From Odontocerum albicorne (Eukaryota; Arthropoda; Insecta; Trichoptera; Odontoceridae): DNA of 64,000 nucleotides. Location: contig OX463847.1 of the NCBI GenBank assembly GCA_949825065.1, positions 35,535,789 through 35,599,788 of the forward strand, written 5' to 3'. Shown here one piece after another: positions 34,101 to 49,100 of the stretch (position 1 is the first letter of the stretch; every line of letters begins with the position of its first letter). The position numbers and the translations under genes are program-made. The notes under the pieces were generated by a model. It had not been told where the DNA came from and made no database searches. It saw only the letters and a program-made list of their open reading frames with translations.

Positions 34101-37100
34101 GTCTTATAAAGCTCAAAATAAAAGTAAAATCGAAATTCCACAATCAAGAATAAAAAAGTATTCTACAATTAAGAAGGCATAGAAAAGAAACAGACTTCAT
34201 GTATTGTTTTATTCATTGTACACGGTACAACCTGGCAGGCTTATTGAAACGTGACAATCTCTACAAACCAACCAGATGTTAAAGAGGCATTTAGTGAAAA
34301 CTAGACTAGAATATATTTTTTAAATCTGGGTTCTAACAGGAATTGAACCCGCAACCCCGGGTTGGGGATCTTACCAGCTTGGCAACAGAGGTCATCATTA
34401 CAAGTTATACAAAAATTAGAATTATTATGATATACTTCGTTGGGCAGCTATTTCACCTTTCTTGTCCAAAAAGGTATACGCTAAACCTTCAAATTCAACA
34501 TTTTTGTGGCAACAACCCCAACCAATCTGCTTTAACCAACAAAAAAGATGTTAAGCCTTAAGAAGTGAAAACCAGACTGAAACCCTTTTAAAAAAAATCT
34601 AGATACCAACAAGAATCGAACCAGTAAACCTCCAAGTTGGAAGGCAGGTGTCTAACCAACCAGGCTAGAGATTATGGGGAGACTTTTTGACGCTGGTTGC
34701 AAATATTTTCAAATAAAAAATCTTTAATAACTTGAATAATTATGAAATTGTTATTAAAACCTTTTGAATATTTTTTTAAGGTTCCAAAAGAATTTTTTTT
34801 TTTTTCATTAAAAAAACTCCAGCCTAATGCTCCCTTTTCAGATTGCATGTAACGTTTTTACTCTCCGTACTGTAAAGGTTAACAGTTTACCTGATGGAAA
34901 ACCGTAACCACAAGAATAATATTATATTCATGTATATCTTACAAGGATTGAGTAAAAATTAAGATATTTAATTTGAATATTGCCGACTTTCGGTTATAAA
35001 TTTTTTTAAATTTAACACATCGATCAATAATCCCGGGACTAACTACTAAAACAACACTTGTTCGCCAAAATTATTCTTTATTCATCAACATAGTCTCCTT
35101 CAAGAGCGATACATTCACTCCAACGCTCTCCTAACTTTTCTATGCCAGGCGTGTAGAACGATTTATCTTTGGTTTCAAAACTTCTTCATTGGAGCCAAAT
35201 CACTTTCCCTGGAGCATATTTTTGAGGTCTGCGAACAGCCAATAGTCGCTGGGGGCCAAATCTGGAGAATACGGTGGGTGCGGAAGTAATTCGAAGTTCA
35301 ACTCATGCAATTTGGTTATCGTTACCATCGACTTGTGACACGGTGCATTGTCCTGATGAAAGAGAACTTTTTTCTTCATCATATGGGGCCGTTTTTTTTG
35401 CAATTGCTGCCTTCAAACGCTGCAATAACGCTATGTAATATTCGCTATTGATGGTTTTTCTCTTTTCAAGGTGATCGATGAATATTATACCATGCGCATC
35501 CCAAAATACGGAGGCCATAACATTCCCGGCCAACTATTGAGTTTTTGGTCGCTTCGAACGACTTTCACCGGCTGCTCTCCACTCAGCTGACTACCGATTT
35601 GATTCCGGAGTAAAGTGGTGGATCCAAGTTTCATCCATTGTCACATACCGACGCAAAAACTCCTGTTTATTTCGCATAAATACTGCCAAACAGCGCTCTG
35701 AATCATCGATGCGTTGTTGTTTCTGTTCCATTGTGAGCAAACGCGGCACCCATTTCGATAAAAGCTTTTTCATGACCATTTTTTTCATTCATGCAAAATA
35801 GTGTAAAAACAACCAAATTATATCTTCAGGATGTCAGCTATCTCACGCAACTTTACTTTGCGATTTTCCATCACGATTTTGAGGGTTTTTTTTATGTTTT
35901 CTGGTGTAACAGCCTCATTTGGACGACCAGAGCGTTCAGCATCATTTGTGTCTCTACGACCGCGTTTGAAATCAGCATACCACCGACAAATGGTTGTTTT
36001 CGACGGAACAGAGCCCGGATAATACTTTTCAAGCCATTGCTGAGTTTGAACGGTATTTTTTCCCATTAAAAAGCAATGTTTTATCAACACACAAAATTCG
36101 GTTTTTTCCATTGTTTTGAAAATAACAAAAGTAGCATCACTAAAACTACTGTAACACAATGTCGGAATGTCATGAAAGTTTGACACGTAACTTCTAAAGG
36201 TTGGTACTAACTGAGAATGGTATGGATTTGTTATTAGAGGCGCCATCTGTTGGTTAGTCCCGGGACTTATTGATCGATGTGCTATATTAATACATTAAAA
36301 TAATTTATTGAAGTTTGCTTTGATATTGATTTCTCACCCTTAAATATATTGCAATTTTTTAATACGATTTACAAGGCAATAAAATATCTACACTCACCAG
36401 ATCGTACATCTTTTAACTTTTGGAGTTCGTTTTTTAAACAGTACAGTTTCACTTCCAAGTCCTTTATGTGACTTGGCAATTTTGCTTTAATTCCAACCTG
36501 AAAATAAAAAACATGTGTAACTAAGGATAATGTTGATATTTAAACAGCTTAAATAACATAGCTATTGGTTTTTCTTTTTTCTATTCAAGAATCCCTGAAT
36601 TATAGAGATGCCTTCATTTTAAATGTGTCATTGCATTATACATCAATCTGCATTGATTATTTTTATTTTGCTTTGAATCTGCTAGATGTTCTTGCTATAT
36701 ATTAGAAGAGTGAAAAAAATATTGAACTACTTAAAAAATAAACAATTTTTTTGTTTAAATTGTTATTGATTATGCCGAAATACGAGGCATATCCAGAAAG
36801 TAAGTGTACTGAATTTTTGTAGGTTACAATTTTTTTTATTTAAACAAAAAAATTACGTGGTTACCGTAGTACATATGTAAGCTATTTTTCGACATAGTCG
36901 CCATTCCTCTCAATGCAGGTGGTGAAGCGGGCTATCAACTTTTTGATGCCTTCCTCGAAGTTGTTTCCCGCCAACCCCTCCGTCCACTTCTCCACCTCCT
37001 CCTTTACCTCCTCGTCGGTTGAAAACCTTTTCCCACCCATGTGCAGCTTCAGGGAGGTAAAGAGATAGTAATCTGAAGGTGCTAGGTCAGGGGAATGCGC

Positions 37101-40100
37101 GGGATGGTTCAGGACATCCCATTTAAACGAGGCGAGCAGTTCCTTCGTGGCGTTGGCCGTGTGTGGTCTGGCATTGTCGTGCAGCAGGCAGACTCCCTTT
37201 GTCAGCATGCCTCTCCTCTTGTTCTGAATCGCCCTCCGCAATTTTTTTAGGGTCTCACAGTATCTTGCAGAGTTGATGGTCTCCCCTTGAGGCATATATT
37301 CAATTAAAATTATGCCTTGACAGTCCCAAAACACGGATGCCATGATTTTCTTGGCTGAAATTGTGGTTTTGAACTTTTTGGCGGAGGGTGAAGAGGTGTG
37401 ACGCCACTGTTGAGACTGCCTTTTGGTTTCAGGCGTGTAGTGTGCAACCCAAGTTTCATCTCCAGTAACGATAGAGCGGAGAAATTCATCTCCATGGAGT
37501 TTGCAGCGCCTCAAAAACTCTCCCGGCCTCCACTCGATTCAACTTGTGTTGGTCTGTCAGCTGTTTTGTGACCCACCTCGCGGACAGTTTCCGATATCCG
37601 AGGGTTTCTGTGATGGTTTCGTGTAGTAGAGATCTGGAGATTTGCAGAAAAATCGCAGAAAGTTCATCCACAGTCAATCTGCAATCGTCACAGAGCGCAT
37701 TTTCGATTTTTTCCACAATTTCGTCAGTCACAATTGAAGGTCTTCCGCTCCTCTGGTCATCATGCACAGACGTACAACCGTTTTTAAACTCGCGACACCA
37801 CTTGTACACACTAGTACGATTCATAGCTTTATCAACATATGCAGTTTTCACCTCATTATAAACCTCAAACGGAGGTTTTCCCTTCCAAACGAGATAACGG
37901 ATGACGCCGTGTATTTCGCACTTGGCGGGAGATTGTATTGACATTTTTCACGAAACGTGTTGTCGCGTCGACACTTCTCAACGTACTGACCTCGAACCGG
38001 CCTCGTTGCGGAGGGGAAGGGTCAGGCTACACGGAAGTGTAGCCAACATGTCGAAAATAAAATCCATCCGGTCGTGAGAGCCTCAGTACACTTACTTTCT
38101 GGATACGCCTCGTAGTTTGACAGCTGCTTGGACAAATGGTATAACCCACATTTTTGAGAAATTTTATGAGATTTATATTTTCATCATAAAAGTTATATTA
38201 CGAACATAAAGGTTATGTTACCCTAATATAACACGAATATGTCGTGTTATTTAATGGATCATTTTTTAAATGTTATTTAATAAATTATTATTTATAGCAG
38301 CATTAAGGTTTTTTTTATTTACAGGTAAATCAAAAAGCACGGTTAGGCGATGTATTAAAGAATACGAATAAAATCGGGAAAAATTCACAACCTTAGGCAA
38401 AAAAAGGAAGGGCCGTCCTAAAAAAGAATTGGACGATTTCAATATCTGTGCCATTCGCCAACAGATTCGAAACTTAAAACAACTTTCAAATTTTCTTTAA
38501 TTAGCTTAAGCAAAATTATTTTGTTAACTGAGAAATTCAACGGAATATAGTGAAATACCATTTATACTCTTTTTATATTAAATTTTATATTATAGGTAAG
38601 TTCATCAAAACGGCTAGTGTTTATTTTTAGACAATTTTTTTTTTTTGTGGGTTAGTCCATTTTTGCAATCAGCTATACACAACTACGGTGTTGCTAATCA
38701 GGCGATTGCAGCGCCCTCATTTATTTACAACTCTTTTTTGACAAGACTGTATACCATAAATGAGGAGCACTTTCAATACTAAGGATCTGTGCGGGCTGTC
38801 AAAAGTTTTTGAAAGTCAATGAAGCAGCATGCAGGCAGTGAGTACAGTTCATGTGCTTGTTGGAGGACGTAGCATATGTTAAAATCTTGATCCACACTAG
38901 ACTCACCAGAAACAAAACTGCGTTAATACACAATCAATATTAAGAGAAAATTAAAATAATTTGAAATTTTACTTAGAGATTAATCAGAAAAATAAAACGA
39001 TATTTAAAAAGATGATTTATCAGTGTTGATTCCATACATGAAATATTCGGTATTCGAATGACATAATTCTCAAAAGACTTAATTTTTGAGCTTTCTGAGA
39101 GACACCTGTATTTCATAGTAGGCAGACCCGAGCCTATACCAGTTCCCTGGACTTCTCAGTTGTATATATACCCCATACATAAATAAATGTTCGGTTTTGT
39201 AATGTCCAGTGTTACAAAAAGTTGATATTTATACTAAAGTTATAATAAATGCTCAGATAAACTTTTCAACCCTGAGCATTAATTTGGCTAATTTTCACAT
39301 AAATATAATATGACTTTACTGAGTGGAGGGTATGAGATATGAACTTACTTTTTGTAAAATTTGTTCAGGTAACAGAGCCTTAATATATTCGGGTAGATCC
39401 CTTATGGCATCAGGTAATGAAGACTCCTTCTGATCAGACTTGTCCAGGTTATCCAATATAAGGGATGATATGTCATCAAGGTTTTCCACACTAATCAATC
39501 TCTCGATCATGTCTTCTGCATAGCCATTCTCACTATTTTCAGCCTGAAAGTAAAAAATAATATATGTTTATTAAAAAAATATACATGTAAAAGTTTAAAA
39601 TGGATGCTAAATAAATAGGCAATGGTACCGACCAAATAATTTGAATAGATCAAAACATAAATTCACGAATCAGATGTGCCCTTAGAGTATCACTAAACAG
39701 CACCATAGAAATCATTTTATTGATAAGCAATGTGTAGAGTTACCAGATTTAAAGCCAGCTAGACATGATACAATATATCATAAATTTTTTATTTTTGTCA
39801 GTCTCAATTTCATTACTTTATAGCATAGAAAAATAATATATTATTTTGAGTTCAGCATCGACCATAAATGATATAAATAAATGTTTGCTCTAAAAAATAT
39901 AGAATTTGGTAAATTGAATGTATTTTTTGGATTGTGTTGAACAGACTTAAGACTAAAAAACACTTAGCTCCAAGAAAATATTACCATAAAAATTACCATA
40001 AAAAAATGTTGCAATGTTTATGGTAATAAACTGAGTGTGTGTATATGTCAACAATGGTTTAAAATTTTAGATCAGGAAATTTGTGCCTTGATGATGACAA

Positions 40101-43100
40101 AAATTTCCTCGAACTGGAAGACCCGTAAAATTCAATGATGCAGTGTTACTAGCAGAAATCGAATCAAATCCAAATAATTTTTTTGTTCAAAACAAAATTA
40201 TTTTTTATAAAAAAGATTTTTTTAATCTACCCGATAGATGGCAGAGTATCATAAATAATGATAGAAACAATATAATATTATTTCTTCTCATATTTGATTT
40301 TAAGTCTGCTACTAAAGTACACCTAATATATAAAAGAGTCATTAAATTTAAGATTAATAAACAAAGATGTTTTTTATTAGATAATCAAAGAATGTGGCTT
40401 TGAGGCCACTTGAAATTGAAATGCCTCTAGGAATGGGAGCCAATACACTGATCTGCGATGTAAATTCAATGAACTCATATTAAATAAAATGATTATACCT
40501 CATATTAAGAAAATAAAGCCCGGTTGGCTATAAATTGGTGACACAGGTATGTTGAGGAGCATGGCCGGAAGACAATGTTGTATTCAGTCTTATTGATTGA
40601 GCCTTCAGGTTAAGAAACATTAAGGTAGGCATGTAACTCGCTAGCTATTACTCTACATGATAATACTGCATTCCGAGAGGTAACAATAGCCCTGCACACA
40701 AACTTTTAACTGCCATTCGAACCTTAATTTTTTTGGGGACTTAAGAACCCAGAATCTCTAAATGGAAGATGAACACTTTACTAACTGGGCCACTGAGGTT
40801 GTTGGGGGAAATCAGAATTTTAGGATAGAGATGGCGTTAATTCTGAATCTCAAAAGAATGTGACAAATAAACAGCCAGTACAAGGGCCTACTGTTCAATT
40901 AGACAGATTTTCTAAGCCTAAAAGTCCTGGTACAGCCTGAACTTTGATGAGGTCAAGGTTACAGGCAAATTTAACATGCACAGTGAACAGACTCTCTTCT
41001 GTGCCTGCGGAAACACACATAGTCAGCTACCCCGAATACATTTATTCTCGTAAGGGCCTTGAGGCCATGCACCATATCATGTGAGATGCGCTGAAATAAC
41101 TCCCCAACTTGTCCTGCATCATTTAAGGGAACTGCCATACAAGAGTACAATAGTGAAGAAAATAATAATATTATGTTTTTGCAAAATAAAAATAATAATG
41201 TCACCTTCTCTCTATGCTTTCTATTTTTATCATCTTTGAGGTCCAGCACAACCTTTAATCTCTCTATTTGTCTCTCCGCTGCATCCAAGGCCTCTTTAGA
41301 TTCTTGCAACTCCTTTTCTACAGAAGTTTTCTTCTCTCCAAGGTTCTAAAATATTTCATATAAATTAGAATTTCATACACAATTCATTGACATTTTTCAA
41401 AGAAAAAAAATAAAATACAAATAAATGGAATTTTTTTTTACAGTAAACATATCTCATTTTTATACACATATTTGAAACAATTATTCTAAAATTCATTATG
41501 TTCACATCAATTTTGTGTTAAGCAATATTTTAATTATTTTGGTCTCAGGCATTTTTAATAGCTATAAATATGAAAAAACACTTTTTCAATAAACATAATT
41601 TTCAATAAATAAAAAACATATATAGAAAAGAATGCAGTTTCATTTTCAATAAAAACATTACTGAATATGTTTGTATTCGTATAATAAAAAGATATGAAAA
41701 TAAAAAAATCAAAAACACTTGATTTCAATTATTTTATGGGTTCAAACTTTTTTCCCCATGTTTAAATATAAACTATGATATACTACCTTGATCAAAAAGT
41801 TTTAGGACTTTATTCATAACATCGAAAATACAAGTTTATTCATCCAAATCGATATGGGGGACCATATCGATTCTGGTCCCCTTCAAAGATTTTGGTCCCC
41901 TCCCGATCATCGATATGGTCCCCTTCAAAGTATTCCCCATCGACTGCAACGCACTTACGCCAGCGCTTGATCCAATCCTCGAAACACCGCTGGTACTCAA
42001 TTTTCGGTATGTCCATCAGAGCCGTCTTCGATTTTTTCATGACCTCCTTTCGGATGCTGTAACGTGTTCCGCGAAACGGTTTTTTAAGTCGGTTGAACAA
42101 AAATACATTGCAGGGAGCTAGATCAGGTAAATTCGAAGACTGCTGGATAGTATTCGTGTAGTTTTTGGTCAAAAACTCATGGAAATCATGTCTTTCGCGA
42201 TTTCCACGCAGTCCTTTTTTGCATGAAATTGAGGTCTTTTGGCACCAGTTTTGCAGCGACACGTCTGAGGCCCGAATCACTAACCAAAATGTCTTGAGCG
42301 GATTCATAAGCGATGTTCACGTCCTCTGCCAGCTCTCTGATGGTCAATTTGCGGTTTTCGGCCAACATTTCTTTGATTTTATCGATGTTTTCAACGGTTT
42401 TCGACTGCCACCATTCGTCATCCTCGACCGACTCACGACCACTTCTGAAGCATTCGTGCCACCGAAAAATACTTCTCCAACATTTCGAAGGTCTGCGGAC
42501 CGTTAAATCCGTTTTTCACACAAAATTTAATGCAAACTCGTTGATGTATTAGATGTACAAATAAGTTTCCGCCGTTTTTTATCAAAAATTGGGCATTTAT
42601 TGTGAAAGAACGGAACCTCATGTTTTATTTGAAGTATTGCCCATCGCTTGCCACTACCTTTTCCCATCTTTCTGGCAGCATACGGATACAGCGTCGGAAG
42701 AATGCTTCATCTTTTGAGGCTATCCACGAATCGACCCAATTTTTGGTATCTTCATATGATGTGAAGTGCTGCTCAGACAGGTCATGCGTCATCGATCGAA
42801 ACAAGTGAAAATCAGAAGGAGCAATGTCTGGTGAATACAGCGGGTGGGGTAAAACTTCCCAATTGATTGTTTCCAAAAAGGTTTTGACCGGCGCCGCAAC
42901 ATGTGGACGAGCATTATCATGCAGGAGAATAATTTTGTCGTGTCTGGAGTAGCAGTGGGCGCGCTTTTCCTCGAGTGCTCGACTCAATCTCATCAATTGT
43001 GCTCGGTAGACAGCCCCAGCAATGGTTTCGTTCGGTTTGAGCAACTCATAATACACGACACCAAGCTGATCCCACCAAATACACAACAAGAGTTTTTTTC

Positions 43101-46100
43101 CATGAATATTTGGCTTAGCTGTAGATGTTGAAGCATGGCCAGGGGTTCCCCATGATTTCTTCCTTTTTGGATTATCATAGTGGATCCATTTTTCATCACC
43201 AGTGACTATACGGTGCAGAAAACCCTTTCGTTTATGCCTGGCAAGCAGCATTTCACATGTGGAAAATCGGCGTTCAACGTTTCTCGGTGTCAGTTCATAT
43301 GGAACCCAATTTCCTTGTTTTTGAATCATTCCCAATGATTTCAACCTATGTGAAATTGCTTGTTGAGTCACTCCTAATGTAAGTGCAAGTTCTTCTTGCG
43401 TTTGGCACGAATCTTGATCCAATAATACTTCCAATTCCGCGTCTTCGTACACTTTCGGCCTTCCGCTACGTTCTTTGTCTTCGATGTCAAATTCACCGTT
43501 CTTAAACTTTTGAAACCACTCACGACAACTTCTCTCACTTAAGGCAGCCTCACCATATGCTTCTACAAGCAATCGATGCGCCTCAGCTGCAGATTTCTTC
43601 AAATTGAAGAAGTAAATCAAAAGTTCCCGCAAATGACGCTTATTCGGCTCAAAACTTGACATTTTTGAACACAAAAAAATATGTTATACTGATAAAAATT
43701 CACTAATATTTCAAGGTCATGTTGTTGACAGATGTCCAACCTTACGATAATGACATTTTACATCTGACAATTTTAACCATAACTTACTGGTGGGGCCAAC
43801 TTTTGTCAAACGGCGGTGACTTATTTGTACACCCAATAATTTTCCAACTTCTAAAAAATCGAAAACACGCACAAAGGTAGATGTACTCAAAACAGCGTAA
43901 CTTTTACAAAGGTCAAGCTATGACGCTGAAATTCGAAGGGAAGTGTCAATGATAGACGTGGTAGCCTAACGGAAAAAAAAAGAATTCCAAACCGGTGACT
44001 GACAGCGCCACAAGGTCCTAAAACTTTTTGATCAAGGTAGTATACTAAATGTCTAATATATGGCGAAAATGTAAAGTCATTTGGGAGAAAGTACTCAAGT
44101 AACTAAAAACTTGACTTGTATCAATGGTTGTCAAAATAATACTGGTGTAAAAAGACAAGTATTTACAAATAACATTTGATTTTACTGTAAAATAAATATC
44201 TCTACCTGGAAAGGGTACATTTACTATAACCATGAAAAAAAGGCCATAAAAAGTTAAGCTGTTAAACAGGGAGTCAATACAACAGACAAGAAGATATATT
44301 AGTGTGTGAAGCTATATGGGCTAAACTGCAAAATCATTTGTAAATAAAAAAAAAAACAGGAACCCCTTGAACATAATCTTTGAAACTTTAGAAATTGTTC
44401 AAAATTTAAAAAAAATACCAAAATTGTCAACACCCTGAAATTTTTATTAACCCTTTTAATCCCAGCATATTTTGCATAAAATGTTGCGAAAAATCCCAAA
44501 CATTTTTTGGCAAAAAAACAGTAGTTTATATTTTATTTTTTATCTCAGTTAATATTCAGTTTTAAAACCAATTTTTTTGTGGAGACCTCCCTGTAGAGTG
44601 TAAAATAATAAGTAATTTTCATATTTCATAAAAAAAAAATATAAATATTTTTTTAATTCAACATAAAAACTTGTATGAAAACTTTGAGGCCGATGATCGG
44701 CCCTGTGGGATTTTTCACATACACCAGTTGGGGTCGGTAATCGGCCCCGTGGGATCAAAAGCGTTAATGTTTATAATCTCAAAAAACTTTTAATCTTAAT
44801 CTTTACCAGACATCATTTTTGTTAATGTAAAATATATCCCAATATGTCGATAAAATTAAAAATACGAGTACATCTCTATAAGTAAATCCGAAAATATAAA
44901 TTAGTGAATCTGAGTGGTCAGTGACAAAATAAAAAGCGAAGAAAAAAAAATGCTGCTTTCGCATATCCAATCCATTATGAACATGATACAATTTGTGGAA
45001 ATAAATTTCAGTTGAATTTTACAAAAATGTATACATAAATTTGCATGAAAATTCTAAATTCCAAATTTTTTAAACATATTTTGCAAAATCTGATCTGAAG
45101 AAAGAGGCTCATCAATCGAGAAGTGAAAAATATGTCTTGTTAAAACCCTAATTTTCTCTATATTGCCTCAGAAACATGGAGAATAAAGGCCAGATAAAGA
45201 TCAAGAATAGACTTTTCAGATGTGGTGTTTGTGGTGTCAAGTTTTTCATAGACAGAACAGCGAATAAATGTATTGATATTAAGAAGAACTTAATATCTCC
45301 AAAAGACTATGAATTCATCACTTCTTCAGTCACATATCGCGCATAGGACATGGGAAAACTTATAGTCACTGGCAATGTGGAGAGTCGCAGAGCACAGGTA
45401 GATCACCTATGAACTGAAGTGACCAGGTGAAGAGTGTTAAGGGCCTGCCTTTGCCTCAAGCTCTGTGGAGAATAGAATGCCGGGAGAATTGGAGAAAATT
45501 GTGCACGACATACAGCAGTTCTAATATGGATCTTGTTCCTCCACATTAAAAACACGACGCAGAAGAAGAATGTAAAATCCGGGTAATGCTGTATTTTACT
45601 TAAAAAAGAAGTTACTGACTCAAATGACAGCGCAAATAATTTCAAAATTATTCATACATCATGCAATCATGACAATTTAACTAAAGTACCTGTAGATCTT
45701 GATGTGCTCTATCCACATGCTCCCGTAGCACAGCACACTCTTCTTCCGAAGAGTTGATGGTCCATTTGATAGAACCCAGTTCGTTCAACAGTTTCAGTTT
45801 CTCCTCATGTGCTACTCGCAGAGCTTCAGTAGCATTCACCTGGAAAAAAAACAGTTGTGTAATAAGTCTATGCACAAAGAAAAAATATTTTTCTGAAGAT
45901 TTCAAAGTGTATTTGATATTCCCTATTATCAGGAATATTATGGAAAACCAAATATTATATTGTATTACACTTTTGTTGTATACAGTACAACTTGGAGAGT
46001 TTATTGCCATGTGGCAAACACTTCCAACCAACTAGTTTTTTTTTTAAGATTCCTTAAGATAAATCAAGACTGGAATCCTTAAAAAATCAGATACCAGCGG

Positions 46101-49100
46101 ATATCAAACCTGCAAACCCCTGGGTAGAACTCCATTTACTAACTCAATTTATTAATTTATTTTTTCAGGTCTTTTGTAGATTACAATTCGTACAAGGACC
46201 AAACATAACAAGTACAAAAAAAACATATATAAAACAGTTCAACATTTTAAGACTTATAAAGAATATTGTAAAAATGTATATGGTACACTAAAACACTATG
46301 ACAAAATGTAACCTGTAAGATAATATAAAAAGATTAAATAATTTCAAGTACTACACTAAATTCAAGAGATTTTTCCTGAAGGAGCTGAGCGACATAAAAT
46401 ACGTCTATATGAGCACACATGGTCAAACAGTGTGATTGCTCTACCTACCAGCATCTTCAAAGGCAGATCGGTTCGACTTATAGGTTGATAGAACAATCTA
46501 TGGGAGCGTTATCTCAAATAATTATCCCGAACATACAAACCAAGACTGTTCAGGGTGGATGGGTTAACTAAATTACCCCTGAGCAAGCAAAAAAAAAAAC
46601 GGAGACTCAATCGAAGAGATCTTCCACTCTCTAATGATCTGTAAATAAGCATCCCCAGTAAGAAGACACTCGGATAAAACCAAGGATAATATCCATACTC
46701 TCTCATGTAGAGACAACGGAGAAATCTTTTCTGAACCCTTTCTAGCATGAGTGAATACGGGACCCCGAATAGAAGACAGGAGTTTTATCAATTAGACCAC
46801 TGAGGTCATACTGTCCAAATTATGAATATAGATCGTCTAAGATGGGCTGGTCATATAGTGTATACACAAATGTCACCAGCAAAGAAGATTTTCCTGATGA
46901 AATCATAGCTCAAATGGTAAGGAGTGACTTAGGCAGGGCATGCAGTGGGAATATAAGATTGGAGAGCTGCTGTTGAGGACCAAAAGGAATTAAGTGAATT
47001 GCTGCTAGAGGTTACTGCCTACTCAGAGTTGTTCCTTACTGAGGATGAATTTATTCTGTTTGTAGGTTAGACTATGTTCAGAAACATTTTCTCACAGTAT
47101 TATATCATATTTTCATGCAGTATCACTTAATTACACAGTTCATTTTCTCATAGTATCATTAAAGCCTGCCTAGAGGCCCAGTTGTCAACTTGACAATGTT
47201 ATTGGTCATCCTCCATGGAAAGACAGACATTCAAAATTCAAGTTGAAACTCCCGAGGTTAGTAAAAAATTGTGAGATTCTGTAGTTAGGAACCATCCAAG
47301 AGGGGTTAAGTGTGCCCTAATACTAGGAAAGAAATCGTAAGTGTGCCGTCCCTTTGAGGATGATATAATAATAGATATCCATAATGACTGCCATACTATG
47401 GTGATTTACAAAGACTATGAATCTCCCTATTATAACACCATAGTGAATAGTGTCAATTCATCAAGGTCCTAAAAGGAAATGAAGCGGCATTTTCAATACA
47501 TGACACAACCACTTTTATCGTCACATCCATATCAGAATGGTTATAAAATGCCCAAAGATGAACCATTTCATTTATCGCCTAACATACAACTAAACATCGT
47601 TGAACTCACCTCATACTGGTGCTTATCATCAATGAGCTGCTGTAGCTCGGTGGGCGGGTGCGAGGGTGCCGCCGCGGCAGCCAATCTCCGCTCCAGGAAT
47701 TGCACACGCGCCACCAGGCGTTCTTCTGAGCAAAGTGCTCGCCACGCATGCTCTAGTGCAGCTCCGCATCCTTCTACTAAGGTACGCAACGAGCGTAACT
47801 TTGCCTCCAGCAGCTGCTCACGCTGAACAGCTTCCTGCATTTTTTAATAGAATTTATTAATATATTTATTCTTCAAATGTAGCATGTAAAAAATAATCAA
47901 ATATCCTGGGAGGCATAATACCATTTTCATTATCATCTTCTATGGTGCATTTTTACTACACGTAACTCCCAGATCTAAAGATGCAAAGATGCTGTACAAT
48001 TTGGAGGTAAAACATCAACTTGAATGTGTTCTAGCTCGCATGTCAAATAATGTGCCGAGGAATTAACTATCGATTGAAATAAGATTTTTTTCCTTTTTTT
48101 ATCTTTTCATTTGAACGTCTAAATTCCTAAGTCATTAGTTAAATATTGCTTGTCACCCAATCATGTTGTTGGTTCAGATCCCCTCATCCCCTTTCCGTCA
48201 AAAATGTTTGTTATACTGAAATGTTTATTTTCCTTTTAATGAGACTCATTAAACACATTATTCTATGTACATTCATTTGATTCAACAAAAATAATTAGTT
48301 ATTCTGAAAATTTCGTTATTTCTGTATTTGTTATAATGAAATTTGGACCTGTACTAAAATAAGCAAAAAGCGTTCCATATGGCCTTCTATTCGCAACAAT
48401 CATGGCATCCAAAATTTACAGTTACTATTGTTTTAATCATTCAATGATATTGTCTAACCTGTATAATGTTGTTGAGTACACAGAGGTCCTCAACATGAGT
48501 AGGAGACTTGACTATGGTACTCTGGGATGCTTTGGCTTCTTTACCATCGGGCAGGTACAATCTTAGTGTTGCTACTATACAACCGTGAGTTACCTGTAAG
48601 CATAAATTTGTACTAAATAAACTTGATAAAAAAATATTTTCAATATGAGACAAATTTTCACTTAAGATTGTTGAATGTGCATGTTTTATAAGTCACGTGT
48701 GTTTTATCTTACAAGTCATTCCAACAGCAATACATTTACTAAATACCTGTCTGGCAATACATTTACTAAATACCTTTTCCATCAGTGTGTACTCCTGGTA
48801 AAGACATGTGCATGAAACATGATTCTTAATGGTGAGCTCCACACAGAAGTGTCAAACAACCTAAAGAAGGATTATGGAGTGAACCATGCTTGGATTGATG
48901 AGACATGACCAAATGTGAAATACATAGATTCGAGACCAAACATAAGTTAAGGATGTGTCACTTTGATCTCTTCCAATCAATCATGGATTAGAGACCAAAC
49001 ATAAGTTAAGGATGTGCCACTTTGATATCTTCCAATCAATCATAGATTAGAGACCAAACATAAGTTAAGGATATGCCACTTTGATATCTTCCAATCAATA

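Larger units (their letters stand above)
41783..44040 (-). mobile_element. deletion-derived mariner (family C), copy C3, split by mariner D
   Basis: CTACCTTGATCAAAAAGTTT at 41783 and its inverse ending at 44040, both beside TA. The two parts are 41783-42546 and 43839-44040. The coding part 42368-42186 plus 42307-41840 has the same internal deletion as C1 and C2 but keeps the C terminus ([20 protein letters not shown]). A partial local duplication of GATATGGTCCCCTTCAAAG lies near 41850-41930. Confidence 0.88.

Noticed and set aside
47479..47826. 115-residue plus frame with serine and cysteine runs
   Set aside because: Antisense of a confirmed SLMAP exon.
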